Below are positions 48,241-60,407 of a stretch of 64,000 nucleotides of DNA, piece by piece. Position numbers and translations under genes: made by a program. Below the pieces are notes generated by a model. The model was not told where the DNA came from, ran no database searches, and worked only from the letters and a program-made list of their open reading frames with translations. This DNA is from Blasia pusilla (Eukaryota > Marchantiophyta > Marchantiopsida > Blasiales). Position 1 is the stretch's first letter. Each line of letters begins with the position of its first letter. The stretch covers positions 44,082,001 through 44,146,000 of the forward strand of contig CM114271.1 in assembly GCA_050084515.1 (NCBI GenBank), given 5' to 3'.

Positions 48241-50424
48241 TTATGAAATGTTGGCTCCCTGCAATGACTTGCACGTGACAGTACCGGCAGATGTGCGCAT
48301 GGGCTTTGTGTCGTAAGCAGCTACACAATCTTCCGTTGTTCTCAAGCCTGGCTGGACCGTTTCCCAGATTTTCTTCTTTTGCACCTGAGACAAACCAGTG
48401 CAGCTTTCAGTTTAGTACTTCCATCTCATTCAACTTCTCATAACAATGCTCGTCCCACCCATCCTACATTGGAAATGTGGATTTGAAGCCTGATCCACTT
48501 CGTACTTACTAAACCTAATGTGCATGGCCACATCTTCTCGACCAAGCCCCCTGTCCGACTTCCAACACAGATTCCGATATAGAAATCTTCAGAAGACGTT
48601 TCTTATGTATGGTCTTCAGGATGTTCACCGGATGAACACCCAAAGGATACCCATAGGGCTTGTAAATTTTAGGCTTTAAGGCAAACGTCTTAATAGATGA
48701 TTCCTCGAAGGTAAATGATACTCACTGTTCGGCTAGCAAGCCACACAAGAAATTTCGTAGCGGAGTGCTTACATTGCTCGGATCGTAATGCAAGTCTTCT
48801 ACTTATTCAATCACTATTCGGCTAGCAAGCCACACAAGAAATTTCGTAGCGGAGTGCTTACATTGCTCGGATCGTAATGCAAGACTTCTACTTCTGCCCA
48901 TGCGATGCACAGGAAATTAAACAATGTTTGAAGAATTAGTGTATAATCCATGAAGGGAAGGGATAAATTCAAAATTTGAAACATTTTCTTGTCGCCAAGA
49001 GAGGTGTTTGTAAATCAAGAACACACTAAAAAATAATATAGATGAAGGAATAACCTGGAACACTTCGTATAATTGATAGTCATTTTGTTATAATATTTTA
49101 TATATATCCTGTGGAGTATGTTCCATACGAAGTAGTGCTCAAGTCTCTAAACGATCACGAAGGTCGTGCATTTCTCGACATCCATGAATATGTCTGATGT
49201 AATTTCTTGACGACCTTGCAGTATGCTGAATCCATAGATGTCCTACTTAATGCTGTGATGACGCGACGAGCTTACAGACAGAAAATGATCAGGTAAGGAC
49301 TGACTGGAGACGGTGGGAGGGAATAAGGAGCTCTGAATCGAGAGCATAATACCTGGTTAGGGGTCGCAGCAGGGGCTTGGTTTGCCTGGTCTGACTCCGA
49401 TCCAAACCATATGCGATCACCTGCAACTGCTCCTTCAGGCGGTGACAGCAACTGCACCGTTGTGTGGGCAGCATCAGAAGCTGCTAGCAGCATCCCATTG
49501 GACTTCACACCTCGCATACTACGTGCCTTGAGATTTGCAAGCACAACCACCGCTCTGCCCTGCATTATTTTCTTTGTCAGGATTTAACTTCTCAAACACA
49601 TTGCTACATCCTTACCTTTTGGTGAAGCTACGACGGTAGCTCAAAAGAGCGCTGAGAATCTGCAGAAGTCAATTCCCGATTTCCTGCCCTTCAATTGCAA
49701 TAGCATGGATCTCAACAGCAGCCGAATTCTCTCAGATGGAGAGAGGAGAAAGAGGGGGGGGAGCAGTCGGCATGAACAGCTAACACTAAGTGGTGCAGAT
49801 GTTGAAAATCATTCGAGGACGAGCTTATTGAATCTTTGGCTCTGCTCCCAAGACATCTACACTTCAATGTCGCACATGGCAACAATCTAAATCGGAAGCC
49901 AGTTTCTCCACACTCAAAGCATGACGACGGAGAAGATGGAAGTGAAATGAAACACTGACCTGCAATTCTTCAAGCGACAAGTAGTTGACAAGGCCGCTGC
50001 AAATAGTACGAGGACCCTCGGCCTCTGCCAGATCCACTTCTTCAACGTACAAAGAATCTGCCTCCGGATGCTTCCAGGCTTTCACTACCATTCCCACCCT
50101 GATATCCAAAGCATCAAGATCCGCAGCTGTTGCCACGGTGGGTTCAGCTGGCGAAGGTGGCACATCGGTAGCCTCTACAGAAACAGAAGCAGACGAGCAG
50201 AAAGTGACGGATCCGTTGAAGAAGCGGGGCGGCGGAGAGTGATGTCGCCATCTCTGCAATGAAATACGAGATCTCGAAAATGGCACAACGGTGATGGACG
50301 AACAGTTTTTCCAGGAGAGGAAATTGATAATGCGACTCGGGTGGGAGACCGCCATGGCAGTGAAGGTTGCAGTCGTCCGAGCCACCACCCTTGTTCCCAC
50401 CATAGCCATAGCTTCAACGCTCAC
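48241..50424 (-). CDS. tRNA-binding domain protein (EMAPII/Arc1p/MetRS-beta-like), predicted organelle-targeted
   Basis: Three exons: 49960-50424, 49353-49559, 48241-48384. All are phase 0, giving 271 aa. Residues 1-95 are rich in Ser, Arg and Thr with few acids, a likely transit peptide. The OB-fold tRNA-binding domain starts at [20 protein letters not shown] and continues through [30 protein letters not shown] and DRIWFG. The last exon supplies the C-terminal extension typical of plant members ([16 protein letters not shown] ... MRTSAGTV ... LQGANI). Family members bind tRNA and can act as cofactors of methionyl-tRNA synthetase; plastid relatives exist in plants. The second intron (968 bp) is unusually long for this region and contains a tandem duplication. 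The start is the first Met; a second Met is two codons after Glu4. Confidence 0.88.
48722..48898. repeat. 89-bp tandem duplication in intron 2 of the tRNA-binding gene
   Basis: Two near-identical head-to-tail copies (from 48722 and 48811) contain TTCGGCTAGCAAGCCACAC and GGAGTGCTTACATTGCTC. They differ at very few positions. Both lie inside the intron between 48384 and 49353. Confidence 0.9.
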
Positions 50425-51801
50425 GTCAGCGCCGTAGGCTTGTCCGATTTCAAACGCACGAGGGCCAGCTCGTAGCTCCGGATTTCAGATATGTGGGTGG
50501 CTAGACTATGATCTTAAACTTCTCACGGGATTGGATAGGCAGCATCATAGGCTTCGTGGCTTCTTCATACGACAAGGAAAAAGACCGCCTCTTCGCCAAA
50601 TTGAGAAGCGGAGTGGAATCCTACTCCCACACACTGTAGACGACACCAACCCAACTAACTCCAAGCCTCTCCTTGGCGAGATTGGATTTTCTTTCCAGCA
50701 TGAGCCTGACCGCAAATAGGAAGTAATGCAGTCGGGAGATGTCGAGTTTGTCTACAGAGTGGACGTTTCAAGGTTTGGATGAGGCGGATAAAAGATGCAT
50801 CCGGTGCCACGGCTGGACCTGCCCTGGAAGACTTCAGAATTTGGCTTATTTGAGACGGCATTCGACGTTGTCATCTTGGAAAATGGAGAATACCAGCTCA
50901 AATGGATCCCAGGACTCGGAAGCTGCGATGGTGAGAACACCTTTTCTAGATAAGGGAGTGTGTCCGTAGGTTTTCGCTCTTGATCGCTGGTAGCACGATT
51001 TGAATTAGCACAAACAAGGAGATGTTTACAGGACTTCAGTACTCTAAACATCAAGCATGCTCACTCGGAGCTCATGATTTGTTCATCTCCTAGTCCTCTG
51101 GTCGGAGCTGTACCCTCGCCTAGACCTTCGTGGTTGGACTGTGACAGGAAGCTTCGTGCGATGGGTTGTTTACAGCCGATGAGTTCTTTAGGGTGGTAGA
51201 ATTTAGCGCCTAGGTGTAAGACCCTGCACCCGAGGTACTGTTGCAGAGAGACTGTTCGCACCTGACCTCGCTTCTGGAAGCAAAGCTGCATAGAAGGTGG
51301 TTACTTTTTCAATGTGGGACATCGTAAGACTCAACCTCTGTGTGGCCGACTCTCAACTTCAGTGGCACTTTCAAACCATGGGGTCGTATTTCTTGAAAGA
51401 GGGACCATACTCCATGGAATTATGAATCGGTGCAGCCAGACGTATCCATCCTTAAGACGAGGAGCGTTCCAACCTTATTCACATGGTCGTTTGACAAGCC
51501 CTCCACTCGCTTAGTTGAGGGGGGTAGACTTGTCAACAGGGAAATCGACGCTGCATTCACAGATAACATTCTTGGAAACTCCCTCCGACAGATGTATTTC
51601 GTACTGAAGGGAGCAAGGATGGGGGCATTCCGGGAGTTATATTGGCAGAGAGGTCTGATCTCCACAGAAAATTGAGGGTGATAAACTGTGTTGTACTCCA
51701 TTGGTGATTTGCAAATTCATTAATGATCATATGCCACCGCAGACACTGTTTACTCCTAGGATCTGAGACTTTCTCTATTTCGATCTACAATCTACTCGCT
51801 C
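50425..51801. other. Intergenic, no gene recognised
   Basis: It separates the start of the tRNA-binding gene from the end of the LPA1 gene. Several short open frames occur on both strands (for example 51430-51675 +), none with a recognised motif. The right edge holds the LPA1 3' UTR. Confidence 0.4.
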
Positions 51802-53984
51802 CTACTTCTCCAGTTTACTGACGATGGCATCCAAAGGTGGAAGCTCATTCACCAGCTCTTGCCAGTCAGGCATCCCCTGCACACATCCACAAAGAAACTA
51901 CCCAATTCAGTTTTATACGAAGTCCACAACCATGGATCAGAGTGTTTCTTAAAGATAGACTCTCTCAAGTTGAAGAAACAGAAGCTGACACCAACACAGT
52001 CCCTACTGTAAACCTTCTGTCCACCTTTCTAAAATCATGGTGAAAGCTTGTGGAGCTTTCTGATACTACCTTTGAGCAGGTCACTCACCGTGCCAGATTT
52101 ACGAACACGCCCATCCAGACGTAGCACTATGAAAACGTCCTCGCCAGGAGTGAGTCCTATCGATTGCTGTTGATCTCGAATCCATCTGTTCATCAAAAAG
52201 AACAATCCTCAGAAATCAGACCCAGCCCAAACTAGAAGGGTATTTTGTATCAGAATTCATTGAGTATGAACCTTTGGCACAGAACTTGTTTTGCTTTGGC
52301 GAACAAGGTGAAGGAGCACTTGATTCCACTGAAGTAGCTGCAGAGTGTCAAAAATATCCATCTAGACAATAGTTTCAATCCCTGACAATGAAAAGTCTCT
52401 CTGTTGCACTTGTAAAGGTTAGGTGGGACTCCTCTAATTTCGTGTTGCCTTCATCAAGATACCTTTGCCACTCAGCGGGTGATACAGGCTCTGCTTTGAA
52501 TCTTCGGTCCACTTGAATCACTGCTTTGGCTGCAACATCCTCAGCCCGCTTTTCAAAGTCATCCTGCTCGGATCAACTATAAGAACTTCAGTCGCCAATG
52601 TCCTGTAGGTGGTTGATCTTACATCCTACCGACCTCTGAATAAACCTCAGATCAAAACATTGTACATTCGTCACTGCTTTCCAGTTAAAATTTACAGGTG
52701 AGGTGACAAAATATTTTGAAGAAATATTAACTGGTTCAAGATGACATACCCCATCAGGACCAGTACTCACAAGTATTGGCTTCTGCGAGGCCCCAAAGCC
52801 CCTCTTGGTCTTTACAGGTTCCTCCTGCTCAGAACTCCAAATGATGGGAACTACTAAGACACCTCTCTGTAAGAGATCATTCCTAAACCTTTCTGCTAGT
52901 TTCACAGCTCTCATGACCACCTCCTTCTTGCCAGCAATGATAACCTGTTTACCAGATACAAATCCCAACCGTTACAGACCATTAGCACATCGACAATACA
53001 AAACTCACAGAAGAAAGTGAAAAAAAACTAGGCTTGTCAATCTCCTTGTCATCATAAACCCATGAAAAACTGCATGCAGTGGTCTAATATTCGCTGAAAA
53101 CAACCATTTGTTATCATCCTTGATTGCACTATATCCAATAGTATGCCTATCAGTAGTGCTGAAATATGCAAGTCTGCAAAACCCTCGTGAATACCCTCTT
53201 GGAACATAACTTGGATGAAATCTTTTATCTGAGGCTACATCAGTCCAGGCACTCACAGGCCGGGTGCTCTCTCTGAGTTGAGAAAGCTCTACGACACGAT
53301 TAGTTTGAAGCTGCAAAGGAAGTCTCGAGAGCATTTCATCCCTAGAAATGCGTGCCATCTGCTCTTCTTCCTTCTTATTATCCCAAATGTACAAGGCCAC
53401 AAACACCACAATTCCTGCCAGAAACAACCACCATCACCAAAGTCATGTGAGGATAGAAGAAAATTTCCACTAGTTCAAGTTCTATCATAAGCCACTCACA
53501 GACGCGGCATGTGCCCCACCACATTGTTGATTACTTCCTCAAGATGAGGTATCCAGACATCTACTCTCTTGCAAAAGAGCATTTTCCCTGCTGTAAGATT
53601 GTAAATGACTTACCCCCTAAATTGATGGCTAGATTTTGAGCTGTTTCCTGGAGGCCTGGAGCCCCTTCGCCTCCTTGAACTGCAAGGATGAGGCGGGGGA
53701 CAGTGAAGAGAGTGGCAATGCCAGCGGCCAGTGAGAAGGCCACGTAGAAAAACTTCCGAACACCTCTGAATGGGGCCTGGACCTCACTTATAAGCTTCAA
53801 GTCCCTCCTGAAACTCTGACCAATCTCCTCTCCACCTATCCTTGCCTGTCAGACAGGCAGCAAGGTGTCCCAAAGATCAGCACCTTCCACTACTCTATCA
53901 ACAGTGTAAACTTCATGGTTTCAACTCCATTTGCAAATCAGATATCAGTGTCAGCTCTTTGAATTACTCTCAATTTGATCAGCA

Positions 53985-54018
<34 letters not shown>

Positions 54019-56375
54019 TTCTCATGATTTTAACCTAACTAGCTCACTCTGAAGTATAGTCAGGTTTAGGCTACTGAGGCTAATTGAGTTCAAAATAATG
54101 ACTGAAACTGTGTCAGTTTCAGCTCTTTGAACTGCTCTCAATTTGAACTCTTGCCCATTGTGTGTCGATGGGGATGAAACCTCTAGTCATTACTTGGTCT
54201 CCTGCGCAAAATTCACAACACACAGAGCAAGAGCATATGCCGATATTGCTAAGCTGGTAACACCAGAATTGTTCAACACGTTCAGTAGCCTTGATTCATT
54301 GCCCAAAGCTGATGCACTGGTAAGTAATGTCTATTGGGGATCCCAATCAGGTAAAGTAGATGGTGTGGTGAAGAGTTTCTTGGTTGACACTTGGAAGCTC
54401 CGCATGAACACGTTGTTTGGTCAGCGCTTACACCATATGAGGGTGTCTCCCTCCTCTCATATGGTACCTTCTTCACTTCTTCCTCTCTCTACACGCATCC
54501 CAGTCTCAAGCACCGCCCAACCAGGGCACGGGGTCTATGGTCGCAAGGCTACGACAGGCGCGACTTAATGAGTACAGTCTCAATTTGAACAGAACCACAC
54601 ACATATAATTTTACCCTAAATTGCTCACTCTGAAGTATTGTCATAGTAAAAATTGAAGCTGTAAATAATTGCTAAAACTATAGACTAGAACCCTTTGGAA
54701 GAAACTTAAGATGGACTCCCCCCAAAGGAATGCAAATAGACTCCTTTGAAAGAAAATTGGAGTTTGCTAAATACCACGTCCAAACGATCATTCAGGGTTT
54801 AAGAAGAGGGACAGGGAAAGCACCTCATCCTGAAGTGTTTTGAACTCTGGCATAGCTCTGAACGCGGCCATATCTGGATCGTTCAAAATGATACTGAACT
54901 TGAGGTCATAGTCCTTAAGTGCTTGACGCAATGCCTGTCCAGCTTTCTCACCTTCACCCCTATAGAATTTGGCAAGCTCATTACAAAACAGTTCTTACTT
55001 GCAAATCAATAATCGTTTGTAACAGTGGTGTAAAACCACCAATACTTAAAGCCCAACAGAACACCCATATGGATCCAAGCCCTAAGAATCACTAGAATAA
55101 TGATGACAAAAATTAGAAGAAGACCGTTTTTTTGTAGAACAAGAAGTCTCAAGGGCGGCAAAACTCGTAACTTGCAATCTCAGGGCTGGAGAGATCTGGA
55201 GTCAGGTTCAAATTCTTTAGGGTGTTCACAGAGAAACAAGAATGGTATCTACCAATGATCTAAAAATCTATCTTCAGAATGTGATATTGCCACTGCTCGA
55301 CTCATTACAATTGAGCAGAATATGGCCACGTGGTTTAAAATCCCCTCGACTATAATTCAGTCAACTATTAACCAAATCAGGTGATAAAAGATTCTACGCA
55401 GTTACTGATCTCAGGCTACTGCTCAGTTGCATATGACGTTGGGACCAAATTCAGGATAGGAATAAACCTGGATGCATGACAGCAAGCCTTGTTATATAGA
55501 GCAGCCTGCGCCTCTTCTGGCTCAGGCTTCATCTTCAGTGATGCATCGAATTGAGCCAACGCATCCTTCACCTGTTCAAAGAATGCAATATTCCTTCCGT
55601 TGGACTACCAGCACTTCTACTGTACTCATAGTTCCACAATTGCAATGAGCACAACTTTTCAGACCTAAAGACTAGTAGAATTTGCAGTTATGTTGTCCAT
55701 ATGAAAGGCCAGGCCTAAATTTTTCATCCAAAACGTGAGCTAATTTCACTACTTCCCTGCCAACTTGGAGACGTCCAGTCCCCAACAATCATCCCATCAC
55801 TCGAAAAGCAACCACAGGGCATTTTCGGTCATGTCTTCCAGTTGCAAACTCAGCTCACAATGCCTTGTCTCTGAACAAAATTGAGTACACAGACACACTG
55901 CTTGACTCCAGGCTTGCAAACCTCAACGACAATCCATCATTCGAGAGACTCATACGAAGGAAGTTCAGTACCTCGTCGACAGACCCCCCACAACAGCGTC
56001 CAGGAATTCACTTCACATTACAAGACTCATCAGAGCAGAAAGTCCAACGCAGTCCACAGAATCTCAGAAATGTACCCTGCCTTTGGCGAAGAGAGAGAGA
56101 CCCAATTCGATGGCCTCCTTAGCTGTGGCCGCCGGAGCTACATTCACGTCTGACCTCCCAGAGCTGCTCATTCTCATAGCCTCGCTCCTCTTCCTTTGCA
56201 CTCCTGTCCGCTCACCGTGTCGCAAATTCCATCCTCGTCTACAATTGCGACAACCATGAACGAACGAAAGAGGAAGTTGGGCAGGGCCCTTCGAGAACAA
56301 CAACGTCAGTGATGGGGGCAATCGAGTCCCTTGACACAGCGATTGCCGAAGAACTGTCATCTTTCCCAAACTCAT
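51802..56375 (-). CDS. LPA1: LOW PSII ACCUMULATION 1 / REP27-like photosystem II assembly protein
   Basis: Nine exons: 56076-56375, 55468-55571, 54824-54959, 53614-53845, 53257-53414, 52771-52944, 52463-52563, 52089-52185, 51802-51876. Phases close and give 458 aa, close to Arabidopsis LPA1. LPA1/REP27 is a thylakoid protein that helps D1 synthesis and PSII assembly. Residues 1-75 look like a transit peptide. A TPR section follows (~85-180: AKEAIELGLSLFAKGR, VKDALAQFDASLKM, EAQAALYNKACCHA). Two membrane segments lie at about 210-233 (FYVAFSLAAGIATLF) and 256-268 (GIVVFVALYIW). The conserved C-terminus includes NKKEEEQMARISRDEMLSRL, RGVLVVPIIW, KRGFGAS, VSPAEWQRWIRDQQ, LRLDGRVRKSG and GMPDW. 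Intron 3 (54.8-53.8 kb) carries a microsatellite, a local duplication and a LINE fragment. Confidence 0.92.
53986..54014. repeat. (AC)n microsatellite in LPA1 intron 3
   Basis: An uninterrupted CA/AC dinucleotide run of about 29 bp. It lies in copy A of the local intron duplication. Copy B has only a short ACACACA remnant at the same place, so the array expanded after or during the duplication. Confidence 0.9.
54149..54577 (+). mobile_element. Short 5'-truncated LINE-like insertion with 13-bp target duplication
   Basis: The insert is flanked by identical 13-mers TCTCAATTTGAAC (54136-54148 and 54578-54590). Its plus strand encodes the C-terminal end of a non-LTR reverse transcriptase: a CX2C-X8-H-X4-C zinc knuckle (CPLC...H...C) in SCPLCVDGDETSSHYLVSC, then a helical tail ending at a stop (54566-54568). 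Variable-length target duplications and loss of the 5' part are typical of LINE insertion. No poly-A tail is seen. It lies opposite in sense to LPA1. Confidence 0.72.
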
Positions 56376-58515
56376 ATCACCTCAGCACGAGATCCTGCTC
56401 CGTCACCAGCGCACACCTCTCACTCACATCCACTCCCCAACAGGTATCTCCACGCCTGAGCCATGGAGACCCATCAGCCAAATTCCTCCTCGGGCTCAAA
56501 CGATAACTTCGCAAGACACATGACAATGTGTTCCAGTTTAGTCTTCCACAATCGGATACGCTTTTTCCTCAGAGGATTGCGTGATCCAACAGAGACACAG
56601 TGCTCCTCGCCTACAAGGGGGTCTAGACATCCTACGAAGGGCAAGGCACCCTCCGAAAGGGACACGTGGTCAAGTCAGGGAAAGCCACGTGGGCGGTTTC
56701 TTATCGCCTTAAGGAGAATCGATTGCACTCGGACGAAGACGCTCAATGATTTTTGGAGCCCGTCAGACGAGACGGTGCTGCTGTTGCTCCGAAGTGTACA
56801 CAAAATTCCAGAGGAGCTGTGTGGGCGTAAGTTTTGTAGAGGAATTGCGTCCCCATTTGTCATATTTGTGTTCTTAGAAAATTCCTGACTTGTGGTGAGT
56901 GCAGCTGCTTAGGGGCAGTTGGAAGAGAATGCACATCTCTGGCGTTAAGCCCACACATGATTAAGGTACTTTGCTTCTCGATGAACGTCTTGATTCTTGA
57001 AGACTCAGGTAGCCAACGTAAGAAGCGTGATGATTTGTTCAACGCGGCTGCTAGCCAGGGGGTGGAACAGCACAGTACGCCCATCAATGACATTTGGGTG
57101 TATTTCTTCTGGAAAGCCAAAGGAAGATTAACTCAGGTATGATTTGTCATCGGAGCGACTGCTAACTAGGAATTGAAACAGGACCCCCATCTAGGGCATT
57201 AGGGTACTTAGCTACTCGATCAAAATATACTTTCATCCTTGATAGCCCATGTAAGAAGCTTCATGACTTGTGATTGGCAGTGGTAGCTGGGAGCACTACT
57301 AAAGTCACCAAGAATGTAAGAAGCTTCACGACTTGTTGAATAAACCCGCCTGCTCACAACACTTCGCCTCAGCTTTCACAAATTCGATTTCAGAAGAGCT
57401 ATATTCAAACAACCCGCTCCAGCAACGTCCTTGGAGGTAGGTTGTTTCTCGAGAGGTCACATCTACACTACCACTTTCAAAGACCTCCTGGAATGGAGAT
57501 CACTTCTCGAACGGCACAGTACGCTGCTCGGACGTGAGATACAAGTTTGAGTGCAAGCAGTGCCACAGTGCACTGCTTGCACGTGAGATTCCTCCCAAGA
57601 CGGCATAGTAGACTGCTCGGACACACGCACAGAACCACAGTATATTCAACATTATGGCAACAGTATGCTTGCTGACCTCCGCTGCATTTGAAGAACTTCC
57701 CTTCTTGACCACCAGCATGCGATTCATAAGGCAGCTCACGTCCATGTGGAGATAACTACATCCTAGTCCGGCCCTTCCAAAGTATCCTAGTGGAGAGTCA
57801 TTGCACAAGCTCATCTGATCATCTGTAAAGGTGTCCTACAAAGGAGCACTCGGTTAGAAATGCTTTGAGTTAGGCATGCATTTACTTTCTGGTGTTCACT
57901 CAGAATTAGCCAAGGCTCCCAAGGCGATTGCAATCTTTCAGTGAGCAGCTGCTGGTACTGAGACATTAGGGGCGTTTTTGTCCCCAAACTATCTTACTCA
58001 TACAATCTCAACAAATCACTCTGACGTCTCAGTGAAAGTTTCACAGATTTGATTGATGCATTTGAATGACTTCATTTACACAGCTCGACCTTCATACAGC
58101 TTCCTCAACAAACTTCAGCTCCGTTTCGTCCACAGTGTCCATACTCTTTGCCTACGCTCTCCTCAGTCAGAGGAACGGATTACCATATCCTAACACTTAA
58201 CAGTACGGTAGGGCATTGTTTAACCAGAAGTCAAGGATTACTTGACAACTAAAAAAATCTGGCTGAAAGACCCGAGTTTGAGCTTTCACACCTATTATCT
58301 AACTTCCAACAAGTATCTCCCCACCGAGGTGCTTGAACTACTGGCTAAAATTGATGGACAGAAAATCTAGACTGATGCTTGTCGCTCTTCACTATCTTTC
58401 ATACGATACACAATGTTCTGAGAAGTATGCAACCGGTACTCTCAGAGTAACCTTCATGAGCTAAAACATTTTTACAGAAAACGTGAACGATAATCGGGCG
58501 TCATTGACAAGTGAG
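56376..58515. other. Intergenic with diverged tandem repeats and a strong hairpin
   Basis: No gene is recognised; the open frame at 56463-56888 has no known motif. Two diverged ~240-bp units (from ~56955 and ~57195) share TTAAGGTACTT-GCT-CTCGAT, a GTAAGAAGC-T-ATGA-TTGT block and a GCTAGC/GCTGGGAG end. A third partial copy (GTAAGAAGCTTCACGACTTG) lies near 57317. At 57500-57625 three ~45-bp units share CTGCTCGGACGTGAGA-like blocks. The left edge is the LPA1 upstream region. Confidence 0.45.
57551..57582. other. 13-bp perfect stem-loop
   Basis: GTGCAAGCAGTGC is followed by a six-base loop (CACAGT) and its exact complement GCACTGCTTGCAC. It sits in the middle unit of a three-unit tandem array. 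It is too short for a typical plant microRNA precursor and has no U-tract, so no function is assigned. Confidence 0.6.
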
Positions 58516-60407
58516 TCAAGAGGCGTTAGCAGAAGGGAGTTTCTTGCGCATCAAATATCGCCGTCTTTGGAAGCTTAAAAGAGAGAGAATGCTGTCAGTG
58601 GCAACGATCTGATAGCCTGCACTCTGGTACATATTCAGAGGTGCTAAGTCCACCATTCGGCAGTGTAAGTACATATCCTCACATCCTGAAGCAATGGCCA
58701 GCTTCTCGGCTGCCTTCAATAGTTGTCTCCCGATACCTCTCCTGCTCAATCCAGGGTATCAACCACTACACTGGTCAGCACACGACTCCGTTCCGTGCAC
58801 ATTCGATAATCCTACCAAGACAGCGTCATCATTCGTGGATCCTGGATAAAGAATCCACCATTTCGACCTCGCGCTTCCTACCGAGGGGTTCATATGATGC
58901 TCGTCAGCGATGGAAGGAGAGAACGTGAGAAGATGCATGCCTTTCTGTTTTGATAAATGAAATAATTCATCAGGCAGTGGCTCGTGAAAATCTATAATTT
59001 CTAGAATGGCTTTTAACAACGATTCATGTGTGAAGGGAGGGGGAGGAGAAGACGGGAGGAGACCCACCTGCGGTAGGCCTCGCTAACGGCCATGTTGCAC
59101 AGATAAGGTGAACCAGGCGGGGGAGATGGGCCTGCTGGAATGTCTGGGTGACCAATATCCGAGAAAGAAAGTTCCACAGTGCCAGCCAGGATCCAATTGC
59201 CAGACAAAATGTTGTCAGTCATGTTCATCAGCACGTTGTCCTCTTCCGGTGCATACAATGCCATCAAGGTCACGGCATCCGGGAGATAACCATATCTATC
59301 TCGCACGTATTGGCGAACAGTCAAGGACAACAGTGGGCGATAGGTCAGTATACCGCCCATCAGTTCCGCAAAAGAATCTACCAAAAGTTCCTCTACGTCT
59401 TTCATGTGCTCCACTCTCAAAGCTTGAACTACAATGACTCCCCTGTCGCCATTATGCCGGTACTCGAAATTCCTCAACAAGTTCACTCTCTTCATGTCCT
59501 CAACGTTCCAATTTTTATCTTCCCTCGCTTTCAGATCCTCATATCCCGTCTCTATCGGAGGCGGGCTTTCTATTATCTGTATTCCCGCAAAATCCTCATC
59601 GTCTCCATCTCCATGTGATTCCCTTGGATCCTTATTCTCGGTTTCACTTGCAGACTTCTTCACACATGCCACTTCAACACCACTCACGATTGCCCTTTCC
59701 TCCGCCTCACTCTCTTGACTTTTCGTGAGGGCCGCCTCATCTTCGACTTCTCTTTTGTTTGAGGCAGATGGCCTACTCAATTCTATATCCGATGAATGCG
59801 CGGTTGCCTCGTCCACCAGCGACCTGACCTTAATTCTCTCAAACGCAGGTGAAGTGACAGAATCTCCCATATCCCGACCACGCCTCATTCTGTGCCTCAT
59901 CAGACGAGGCAATCTCGTGTCTCCATCTGAGATGGGGAACGCTTTGGCATGCCCCATCTGCATTCTCTGAGAGCCAATTGCAGTGGTAATCGTCGAGGAA
60001 GAAGTATACACTCTCCATGACGGTGTCGTGTTAGATGCGAAGCTGCCGAAGAAATCCCCTGCGAAAGTACTACACTTCCAGCAATTACTGTCCATAAGGG
60101 AGAAATTTGTGCCCATTTGTGGCAGGATACACAGAGGAGATCCCAACTGGGACAACTGCAAGCGAGTTTCCATCCTGGTCGCCACACTACCTAAAGCTCT
60201 CACAAGAAAAGAACCCGGCCTTGTTCCTTGACTCAGCTCCGTCTTCGCCAATGTCCCTAGTTCTGTGTCCTGTCCTGAGACCAAGTCCAAGAAACCCCAA
60301 GAAGACGTTAACAATTCAGAAATTAGAGAGAGAGAGGGTCGCAAATTTGGTGCAATTGAGCCAGAAAAGAGGTAGAGAGGCCAAGAAGGCAGCAATGGTC
60401 CAAACAC
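58516..60407 (-). CDS. GCN5-related N-acetyltransferase (GNAT), plastid type
   Basis: Two exons, 59068-60407 and 58516-58741, with a phase-2 junction. The model gives 521 aa from the first Met. A more likely start is the Met at 60173 (443 aa), because the sequence after it is Ser/Thr-rich and transit-peptide-like. The catalytic domain is C-terminal: RGVIVVQALRVEHMKDVEELLVD opens it, YLCNMAVSEAYR is beta-4, and RRRGIGRQLL is the acetyl-CoA pyrophosphate loop, made across the splice junction. EDMYLHCRMVDLAPLNMYQSAGY follows, ending QRRRYLMRKKL. This matches plant plastid GNATs (GNAT10-like), which acetylate protein N-termini and lysines. A ~150-residue acidic low-complexity linker precedes the domain, longer than I would expect. 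The substrate is not deducible. Confidence 0.85.

Noticed and set aside
48560-48720. Minus-strand reading [20 protein letters not shown]
   Set aside because: It lies inside intron 2 of the tRNA-binding gene, has no splice context, and resembles no family.
49272-49352. C-terminal tail of the tRNA-binding protein read through the intron
   Set aside because: A strong donor at 49353 and a matching last exon at 48241-48384 explain the true C-terminus.
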